The translations under genes and the position numbers were made by a program. The notes below the pieces were generated by a model. It made no database searches. It saw nothing but the letters and a program-made list of their open reading frames with translations, and was not told the DNA's origin. From Pseudomonas sp. (GTDB lineage Bacteria > Pseudomonadota > Gammaproteobacteria > Pseudomonadales > Pseudomonadaceae), in assembly GCA_003527165.1 (NCBI GenBank), contig DPSI01000408.1:1-5071 (forward strand): DNA of 5,071 bases, in the 5' to 3' direction. Positions 1 through 5,071 of the stretch are shown here, piece by piece; the stretch's first letter is position 1; the number at the start of each line of letters is the position of its first letter.

Positions 1-519
1 CAGCACTACCACGAGCAACAAGCCGGACACCTCGACCACTGTCATTACCGCGTTGGCGCCGAGCGATTCCTTGATGCCGCGCGCGTTGAGCAGCGCAACG
101 ACGGTCAGGAACGCCAGCGCCGTCGGCACCGCCGGAGTATCGAGAAAGGCACCGAGATAATCGCCCGCGAATGCCAACGACAACCCGGCCGCACTGGTGA
201 CACCCGCAGCCAGCATGCAGAAGCCGACCAGAAAGGACAGCAGCGGTTTGCCGAACGCGCGCTCGGCAAATACCGCCGCGCCACCTGCCTTCGGGTATTT
301 GGTGACCAATTCGGCGTAGGACGCCGCCGTGAGCATGGCGAAGCCCAGAGCCACCAGCAGCGGCACCCAGACCGCGCCGCCCGCCTCACCGGCCATCTTG
401 CCGACCAGGGCGTAGACGCCGGCGCCAAGCACATCGCCAAGGATGAAGAGGAACAGTGCGGGACCGGTGATGGCCCGCCGCAGACGCGATTCTCCGGCGA
501 CGAATACGGTTGTTTTCAT
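1..519 (-). CDS. APC-superfamily amino-acid permease, N-terminal part (3' end beyond window)
   Basis: Inner-membrane secondary transporter, probably for an amino acid or amine; the substrate cannot be told from this part. Reading from the ATG at 519, 173 codons run without a stop to the window edge. Residues 28-36 (GDVLGAGVY) are the unwound GxG-type substrate/ion site of APC helix 1. Residues 67-90 (YAEL...YPKAGG...ERAFG) match the conserved loop between helices 2 and 3. Hydrophobic helices lie at about 20-40, 48-72, 93-118, 131-145 and 158-173. Full-length relatives have 430-500 residues and 12 or so helices, so well over half is missing here. The start is supported by GGGGGA at 534-529, 9 nt before the ATG, and by the short hydrophilic N-terminus before helix 1. 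The gene follows the MCP on the same strand but a stem-loop lies between them, so it is probably a separate unit. The family call is firm; specificity is unknown. Confidence 0.9.
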   Translation of the reverse strand, partial: MKTTVFVAGESRLRRAITGPALFLFILGDVLGAGVYALVGKMAGEAGGAVWVPLLVALGFAMLTAASYAELVTKYPKAGGAAVFAERAFGKPLLSFLVGFCMLAAGVTSAAGLSLAFAGDYLGAFLDTPAVPTALAFLTVVALLNARGIKESLGANAVMTVVEVSGLLLVVVL

Positions 520-612
520 TGACCGTGTTCCCCCGACTCGACGGCAGGAGCTGCAAGCAGCGATGAAGACAAGGAAGAGGCTCCCAGGCGCGCGACGATG
601 GCCGCGTTCCCT

Positions 613-618
613 ATTCTA
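613..618 (-). promoter_or_regulatory. Possible weak -10 element (TAGAAT) for the permease gene
   Basis: On the minus strand TAGAAT matches five of six bases of the sigma-70 -10 consensus. It lies about 94 bp upstream of the permease ATG and just downstream of the MCP terminator, where a promoter would be expected. No good -35 hexamer sits at 16-18 bp; the nearest candidate (CTGAAC) is 20 bp away. Nothing else stands out in the leader at 520-655. This is a suggestion only. Confidence 0.25.
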
Positions 619-655
619 GATAGACCCGACCGAGGGGAGTTCAGCCTCTAAATGC

Positions 656-682
656 AAAAGCCCCGGCGTTGGCCAGGGCTTT
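656..682 (-). terminator. Rho-independent terminator of the MCP gene
   Basis: On the minus strand a 10-bp stem, AAAGCCCTGG paired with CCGGGGCTTT (one G-U pair), encloses the 6-nt loop CCAACG and continues into a short run of four T. It begins about 20 nt after the MCP stop codon. The T run is short (TTTTGCATTT), so termination may be incomplete and some read-through into the permease is possible. The A-rich arm also gives a TTT on the plus strand, but no plus-strand gene needs a terminator here. Confidence 0.75.
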
Positions 683-701
683 CAGCTTTCGCGCGATAGC
701 G

Positions 702-2651
702 TCAGGTGCGGAAACGCGCAACCAGCCCTTGCAGCTCGACACCGAGACGCGCCAGCTCGGCGCTGGCGCCAGCGGTCTGCTCGCTACCACTGGCGCTTTG
801 CTCACCAATGTCGCGGACACGGGTCACGCTCTCGGAGATGTTTTCTGCCACCGCACTCTGCTCCTCGGAAGCCGCGGCGATCTGCTGATTCATCTGCTCG
901 ATGGTGGACACAGAGTCTGTGATACGACCGAGAGCGATACCGGCCTCGCTGGCCAGGTCAACGGTGCGCTGGGTCAGATCACGGCTGGTCTGCATCTGCT
1001 CGACGGCTTTCTGTGCAACCCGTTGCAGATTGCCGATCAAGCCTTCGATTTCTTCGGTGGAGTCGTGCGTACGACGGGCCAGTGCGCGTACTTCGTCAGC
1101 CACCACGGCGAAGCCGCGGCCCTGTTCGCCAGCGCGAGCGGCTTCGATCGCAGCGTTCAACGCCAGCAGGTTGGTCTGCTCGGCAACTGCACGGATCACT
1201 TCGAGTACGCTGCCGATACGTCCGCTCTCAGTGTTCAACTCTTCGATGGCATGGGCGGAATGCTCGACTTCGCCGGATAAGCTGTCGATCTGGCCGATGG
1301 CTTCCTGGACGACCAGATCGCCTTGGCGGGCCTGCTGGTCAGCCTGACGGGCGGCCAGCGATGCCTGCTCGGCGTTCTGCGCCACTTCCTGTACGGTCGC
1401 TGCCATTTGATGCATGGCGGTCGCAACCTGATCGGTCTCCTCTCGCTGCTTCTGCACGCCGACGCTGGTTTGCGCGGTCACCGCAGACAGCTGCTCGGCC
1501 GCAGCGGCGATTTGCCCGACGCTTCCGCCAATGCGCCCAATCAGCGTGCGCAAGCTATCGGTCATCCCGTACATGGCCTGCTGCAACTGCCCGAGCTCAT
1601 CACGCCGAGTGACAGACTCCGATTGCGTGAGGTCGCCGTCGGCAACCCGCTGCGCCAGCTGCACCGTATAGCGCAGCGGCACAACGATCATGCGCGAGAT
1701 CGCGGTGGCCGCCGCCAGCCCGAGGATCACTGCCAGCGCGGTGATCACTGCAAGCAGCAAATAGGCACTATTGCGCTGACTCCGCATCGCTTCGTTGGCA
1801 CCCGCCAGAGCCTGGTCGGCGGTATCCAGTACGCGCTGTGCCTGAGCGACCATGGCGCCTTCCAGCGCGATCCGCTCCGAGCGGTTGCGACGGAACTCGA
1901 CGAAGGCTTGCTCATAAGCGGCAAGGGCGGCGAGCGCGCCATCCATCGTCACTTTCTGCTCGTCGTTGAGCCAGGTCTTTAGACTGTTGCCTATCGTAGT
2001 CACATCGTTGTAAGCCTCGTTCCAGCTATCGACGGCTTCCTGGGAGTTGTTGCTCAAGAAAACGCTCTCGAATGTGCGCAGATCGAGAATGCGCTTGGTC
2101 AGGCCGGAGGCTGCTTCGGCGATGGTCAGCGGGTCGCTGCCCTTCAAATGGTCGCCCTCCAGACGCAGCACCCGAACCGCGTCGTACATGTCCAGTTCGA
2201 TGTATTCGAACTCCTCGCGACTTTTCTGCGCGGCATCGCCCATGTGCCCACGCAATTCGACGCCCTTGCCAATCAAGGCGCGATAGTCGCTGAACTGTCG
2301 GGCGTAGTCTGCTGCGTCGCTGCGAATCTCCTGCAGCAGCGCCTGCTCTTCGGTGCTGGAAATCGCGGAGAGCTCGTCGAGCCTCTGGTTGAGCTGGTCT
2401 AGAGTGGCACGCAGCGCCGAGCCGGACGCGTCACTGCGAGTCAGGGCGTAATCGCGTTCCTGACCGCGCGCATCGAGAATCGCGGCGTTGATGGCGGCCA
2501 GCTGATCCGTCTGAGATGAGCGGGTCACAATCGAATCGACAGCGAAGAAGCCGGTGCCGGCAACGCCCAGGGTCAGCAACAACACCATGGCAAAGCCGAA
2601 CAGCAGCTTTTTCCCCACGGAAAGGTTGGCGAATATATCGACAGACTGCAT
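702..2651 (-). CDS. Methyl-accepting chemotaxis protein with an HBM-type periplasmic sensor domain
   Basis: Transmembrane chemoreceptor of 649 residues that relays periplasmic ligand binding to CheA/CheW and so to flagellar rotation. Transmembrane helix 1 is at about 16-37 and helix 2 at about 297-319. The 260-residue periplasmic part between them looks entirely helical and has two similar segments, ILDARGQE (58-65) and ILDLRTFE (188-195). This fits the helical bimodular domain of McpS-like receptors rather than a 4HB (about 150 residues) or beta-rich Cache domain. HAMP spans about 320-373 (DGDL at 338-341, DELG at 351-354). The signalling hairpin tip lies at 484-524 with the hallmark [20 protein letters not shown]. 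Likely methylation sites are E386/Q387 and E596/E597. There is no C-terminal CheR/CheB-docking pentapeptide; the protein ends in LVARFRT. The start is fixed by AGGA 8 nt upstream and by a sigma-28 promoter. No che or ligand-metabolism genes are adjacent. The MCP call is firm, HBM is likely, and the ligand (organic acids are known for some relatives) is inferred. Confidence 0.97.
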   Translation of the reverse strand: MQSVDIFANLSVGKKLLFGFAMVLLLTLGVAGTGFFAVDSIVTRSSQTDQLAAINAAILDARGQERDYALTRSDASGSALRATLDQLNQRLDELSAISSTEEQALLQEIRSDAADYARQFSDYRALIGKGVELRGHMGDAAQKSREEFEYIELDMYDAVRVLRLEGDHLKGSDPLTIAEAASGLTKRILDLRTFESVFLSNNSQEAVDSWNEAYNDVTTIGNSLKTWLNDEQKVTMDGALAALAAYEQAFVEFRRNRSERIALEGAMVAQAQRVLDTADQALAGANEAMRSQRNSAYLLLAVITALAVILGLAAATAISRMIVVPLRYTVQLAQRVADGDLTQSESVTRRDELGQLQQAMYGMTDSLRTLIGRIGGSVGQIAAAAEQLSAVTAQTSVGVQKQREETDQVATAMHQMAATVQEVAQNAEQASLAARQADQQARQGDLVVQEAIGQIDSLSGEVEHSAHAIEELNTESGRIGSVLEVIRAVAEQTNLLALNAAIEAARAGEQGRGFAVVADEVRALARRTHDSTEEIEGLIGNLQRVAQKAVEQMQTSRDLTQRTVDLASEAGIALGRITDSVSTIEQMNQQIAAASEEQSAVAENISESVTRVRDIGEQSASGSEQTAGASAELARLGVELQGLVARFRT

Positions 2652-2659
2652 CAGAGAAT

Positions 2660-2663
2660 TCCT
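2660..2663 (-). promoter_or_regulatory. Ribosome-binding site of the MCP gene
   Basis: AGGA on the minus strand, with 8 nt to the ATG at 2651, is a well-placed Shine-Dalgarno. It supports this start, which also leaves a normal short cytoplasmic N-terminus before transmembrane helix 1. Confidence 0.75.
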
Positions 2664-2683
2664 AAAAATAAGCGCACCTCATA

Positions 2684-2710
2684 AAGTCGGCCGGTCTCGA
2701 CCAAAGTTGA
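2684..2710 (-). promoter_or_regulatory. Sigma-28 (FliA)-type promoter for the MCP gene
   Basis: On the minus strand TCAA (2710-2707) and GCCGACTT (2691-2684) are separated by exactly 15 bp. The FliA pattern is TAAA-N15-GCCGATAA in enterics, and pseudomonads typically show TCAA at -35; the GCCGA core matches in full. A start site 7-8 nt downstream would give an untranslated leader of roughly 25 nt containing the AGGA ribosome-binding site. The last three bases (CTT) deviate from the consensus, which may lower its strength. It places the receptor in the late flagellar/chemotaxis regulon, as expected for an MCP. Confidence 0.7.
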
Positions 2711-2810
2711 GCGCGAAAACAGAACGATTTAAACAGGCCGCGATAGCGAATTGCCAGCAATCAGTCCATGAAATTGGACAGAGCGCACAGCTCGAATGCG
2801 AAGCGCCGAC

Positions 2811-4598
2811 TCAGTGCTGCTGTAAATGCCCGTATAGCTTGGCATAGAGCCCGCCGTCGGCGATCAGCTGTTGGTGGCCGCCCTGCTCGGCGATGCGTCC
2901 ACCATCGAATACCAAAACCCGGTCGGCCTGCTTCACCGCAGACAGCCGATGGGCAATGATCAGCGTGGTGCGCCCTTGCAGAAAACGGTTCAAGCCCTGA
3001 TGCAGCGCATACTCGGTGGCAGCATCCAGGGCGGAGGTCGCCTCGTCGAGAATCACCACCTTAGGCTCAGCCAACACCATCCGAGCCACGGCCAGCCGCT
3101 GACGTTGGCCACCCGACAGGCGCACCCCGGAACGACCGACCACGCTGTCGAGCCCCGCTGGTAACTGACGGATGGTTTCGGCCAGCTGCGCGATCTCCAG
3201 CGCCTGCCAGCAGGCCTGGTCATCGCGTTCGCGCCCCATCAGGAGATTGGCGCGCACCGTGTCGTTGAACAACGCCGGATGCTGCAGGACCACCGCCACG
3301 TTGTCGCGAACCGTACTCAGGCCAATGTCCTGCACATCGATCCCGGCGAAGCGTATCTGCCCCGCTTGCGGCTGATACAGGCCCAGCAGTAGCTGCACCA
3401 GGGTGCTCTTGCCACCGCCGCTGGCGCCGACGATCGCAACCTTCTCCCCCGCCGCGATCGACAGATCAAGGCCTTCGAGCACTGGCTCGTCCTGATAGCA
3501 GAAACATAGCCCGCGGACCTCGATGTCGACTGTATTCCGCCCGGCAAACGGGTCCTGCCCGCCGGCATACTGGGGTTCATCGGCTCGCGCCAGCAGCTGA
3601 TTGATGCGGCTGAGCGCACCGCCGGCAGCATAGAAGGCGTACTGCAGATTGAGCAGCTGTTCCACCGGTCCGATCATGAACCACAGGTAGCTGAACACTG
3701 CCAGCATCTGGCCGATCGAGAGGTCGGAGAGCAGCACCGTGAGCATCGCCGCGGCACGGAAGATGTCGATGCCGAACTGGAACAGCAGGCCGCTGGCACG
3801 GTTGGAGGCGTCGGTCTTCCATTGCGAGGCCACGGCGTAATCGCGGACTTCACGTGCGCGCAAACCAAGGCGGCCCAGGAAAAATCCCTGGCGGTTCCCG
3901 GCGCGTACTTCCTGAATGGCGTCCAGCGTCTCGGTGAGCGCTTGGGTGAACAGCGACGTGCTGTCATTCTCGAGCTTCTTCAGATGCTTGACGCGCTTGC
4001 CAAGCTGTACCGTGGCGTAGATCACCAGCGGGTTGAACAATAGGATCAGCAGCGCCAGCTGCCAGTGCATCCAGACCAGGATCGCGGCCGTACCGGCTAT
4101 CGACAGCAACGCCACCAGCAGCCGGCTGAGGGTTTCGCCGATGAATTTGTCGATGGTCTCCAGATCGGTGACCAGATGCGCCGCAACCGTGCCGCCACCA
4201 AGGCTTTCATACTCACTCAGCGCGATGCGTTTGAGCCGCTCGATCAGCCGCACGCGGATGCGATAGACCAGATCCTTCGAAAGCTGCGCGAACAGCCGTG
4301 CCTGCAGCACGTTGAAGATCAAGGCGAATGCCCGCAACAGCAGCGTCGCGCAGAGCATCAGCGCGATGTAGCCGAACGCGGTCTGCCAGCCGGCAGGCAG
4401 CACGCGATCCATGATTAGCAATGCGGTGTCGCCCTGGCCCAGCAACACCTCATCGACCAGCAGCGGCAGCAATAACGGGATCGGCACGCTGCAGAGCGTG
4501 GCGAGCACGGCAACCAAGTTGGCGAAGATCAACGCCTTGCGATGATGCAGCGCGAGGCGACGGATCTCCGCCCAGCTGAGCTGATCAGGCATGGGCAT
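2811..4598 (-). CDS. ABC exporter half-transporter, fused permease and ATPase (MdlB/MsbA-like, substrate unknown)
   Basis: Inner-membrane ATP-driven exporter of 595 residues, the usual size for a half-transporter with an N-terminal membrane domain and a C-terminal ATPase. Membrane helices lie at about 22-48, 75-98, 157-176, 178-199, 268-292 and 295-318. The ATPase contains an A-loop tyrosine Y368, Walker A GASGGGKST (391-399, K397), Q-loop Q439, signature LSGGQ (494-498), Walker B VVILDE (514-519, catalytic E519), D-loop SALD (522-525) and H-loop H550. All catalytic residues are intact, so a homodimer with two working sites is expected. No peptidase C39 or other N-terminal extension is present. 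Two in-frame ATGs (4598 and 4592) are possible starts; GAG in TAGAG lies 4 and 10 nt before them, so spacing does not decide. The gene overlaps the preceding oxidoreductase homologue, implying coupled translation. Family relatives export lipids, drugs or peptides. Nothing here selects one, and there is no lpxK next to it to argue for MsbA. Confidence 0.95.
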   Translation of the reverse strand: MPMPDQLSWAEIRRLALHHRKALIFANLVAVLATLCSVPIPLLLPLLVDEVLLGQGDTALLIMDRVLPAGWQTAFGYIALMLCATLLLRAFALIFNVLQARLFAQLSKDLVYRIRVRLIERLKRIALSEYESLGGGTVAAHLVTDLETIDKFIGETLSRLLVALLSIAGTAAILVWMHWQLALLILLFNPLVIYATVQLGKRVKHLKKLENDSTSLFTQALTETLDAIQEVRAGNRQGFFLGRLGLRAREVRDYAVASQWKTDASNRASGLLFQFGIDIFRAAAMLTVLLSDLSIGQMLAVFSYLWFMIGPVEQLLNLQYAFYAAGGALSRINQLLARADEPQYAGGQDPFAGRNTVDIEVRGLCFCYQDEPVLEGLDLSIAAGEKVAIVGASGGGKSTLVQLLLGLYQPQAGQIRFAGIDVQDIGLSTVRDNVAVVLQHPALFNDTVRANLLMGRERDDQACWQALEIAQLAETIRQLPAGLDSVVGRSGVRLSGGQRQRLAVARMVLAEPKVVILDEATSALDAATEYALHQGLNRFLQGRTTLIIAHRLSAVKQADRVLVFDGGRIAEQGGHQQLIADGGLYAKLYGHLQQH

Positions 4599-5071
4599 TG
4601 TGCTCTAGCCAGCGCTCAAGCAAGGGCGAGAGCGCTTCGAAAGGCTGATAGCCGTTGGTCAACAGGGCGAGTTGCCCCTTGTGCTCGGCAAGCAAAGTCG
4701 GAAAGCCGGCGATACCCAGATTGCGCGCCCAGTTGAAATCCGCCGCAGTGGCGTCGCGAACGGCCTGAGAGTCGAAACGATCGGCAAACTCGGCACGCGA
4801 GAGGCCCGCCGTCTCGGCCAGCTCGAGCAATTGCCGCGGCAGCGTGACGTTACGCCCTTCAACATAGAAGGCCCGCTGGATCAGCCCGGCCAGGGTCCAG
4901 CTCGCTTGCGCATCGAGACTGCGCGCCACCACCAGCGCGCGGCAGGCCGGCTCGGTGTCGTAGACCAGGCCTTCCGGCAGACCACACTCGAAGTTGAACG
5001 GCTGGCCGCTCGCTTCATGCACCGCATGCCAATAGGACGCGGTGCGTTCGCGACCCGCCTGGTCCATGGCG
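4585..5071 (-). CDS. DsbA-family protein (putative protein-disulfide isomerase, COG3531-like), C-terminal part
   Basis: Probable thiol-disulfide oxidoreductase of the thioredoxin fold; the reading frame stays open to the right edge, so the N-terminus is off-window. Relatives of about 210-220 residues start with a strand and a CxWC-type active site (typically CSWCWGF). That part, roughly 50 residues, is missing here, so activity cannot be confirmed. The ATG at 5067 is probably internal, because homologues continue upstream of the (M)DQAGRER segment. Counting from that M, residues 1-110 hold the helical insertion, with the family-like GLVYDTEPACRA (33-44), RAFYVEGRNVT (65-75) and two cysteines (C28, C42). 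Residues 117-130 hold GIAGFPTLL, whose P123 is the expected cis-proline facing the active site. No signal peptide can be judged. The stop TGA (4587-4585) lies inside the start of the ABC exporter gene. The family call rests on remembered motifs; the redox role and any link to the exporter are inferred. Confidence 0.85.
   Translation of the reverse strand, partial: AMDQAGRERTASYWHAVHEASGQPFNFECGLPEGLVYDTEPACRALVVARSLDAQASWTLAGLIQRAFYVEGRNVTLPRQLLELAETAGLSRAEFADRFDSQAVRDATAADFNWARNLGIAGFPTLLAEHKGQLALLTNGYQPFEALSPLLERWLEHNAHA

Noticed and set aside
105..440. 111-codon minus-strand frame rich in Arg, Ser, Cys and Trp
   Set aside because: It is out of frame with the permease, whose translation from the ATG at 519 shows clear APC motifs. 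The composition is that of a frame-shifted shadow.
669..1280. 203-codon plus-strand open frame opposite the MCP signalling domain (and a 219-codon one at 1323-1982)
   Set aside because: They lie antisense to a fully convincing MCP coding region, show no recognisable domain and have low-complexity composition typical of high-GC antisense frames. No ribosome-binding site or promoter supports them.
2739..2748. 10-bp direct repeat CGCGATAGCG at 2739-2748 and 692-701, flanking the MCP gene
   Set aside because: A single 10-mer match in 5 kb of GC-rich sequence is expected by chance; no other copies, target duplication or mobile-element genes are present.
2740..2756. Possible sigma-54 promoter (TGGCA...) upstream of the MCP on the minus strand
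   Set aside because: The TGGC is not followed by GC at the required -12 position, so the invariant GG-N10-GC pattern is absent.
2750..2761. Imperfect palindrome ATTGC-CA-GCAAT as an operator
   Set aside because: Only 5 bp arms, no second copy, and it lies about 40 bp upstream of the -35 box. Not enough to claim a binding site.
5065..5067. ATG at 5067-5065 as the true start of the oxidoreductase homologue
   Set aside because: The frame is open upstream to the edge, and a protein starting here would lack the first strand and CxxC active site of the family. A 5'-truncated gene is more likely.

Overview
The window is a 5,071-bp stretch of high-GC DNA in which all four supported genes lie on the minus strand. 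In transcription order (right to left) they are: a DsbA-family thiol-disulfide oxidoreductase homologue (5' end cut by the window), an ABC exporter half-transporter, a methyl-accepting chemotaxis protein (MCP), and an APC-superfamily amino-acid permease (3' end cut by the window). Codon use, the style of the MCP (long all-helical periplasmic domain, C-terminus ending in LVARFRT) and a Pseudomonas-like sigma-28 promoter suggest a gammaproteobacterium of the Pseudomonas/Stutzerimonas type. This assignment is inferred from sequence style, not from a database match.

Right part (2811-5071): the oxidoreductase homologue and the ABC exporter overlap by 8 or 14 bp, depending on which of two ATGs starts the exporter. 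They look like one translationally coupled operon whose promoter is beyond the right edge. The exporter has a complete set of nucleotide-binding motifs and should work as a homodimer. Its substrate cannot be read from the sequence. No convincing intrinsic terminator follows it.

Middle part (656-2810): the MCP is a monocistronic unit. Its 159-bp upstream gap holds a sigma-28 (FliA)-type promoter (TCAA, 15-bp spacer, GCCGACTT on the minus strand) and a Shine-Dalgarno AGGA 8 nt before the ATG. A stem-loop about 20 bp past its stop ends the unit. The sensor domain is about 260 residues, apparently all helical, and carries two similar ILDxRxxE segments exactly 130 residues apart. This fits the helical bimodular (HBM) fold of McpS-like receptors, several of which sense organic acids.

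Left part (1-655): the permease N-terminal half (173 codons) with its own ribosome-binding site and a 130-bp leader that may hold a weak promoter. There are no RNA genes, mobile elements, CRISPR arrays or phage genes. I see no undescribed multi-gene system; the genes are ordinary chromosomal ones. The points most worth a second look are the sigma-28 promoter, the bimodular sensor with its likely ligand-binding arginines, and the oxidoreductase-exporter coupling.
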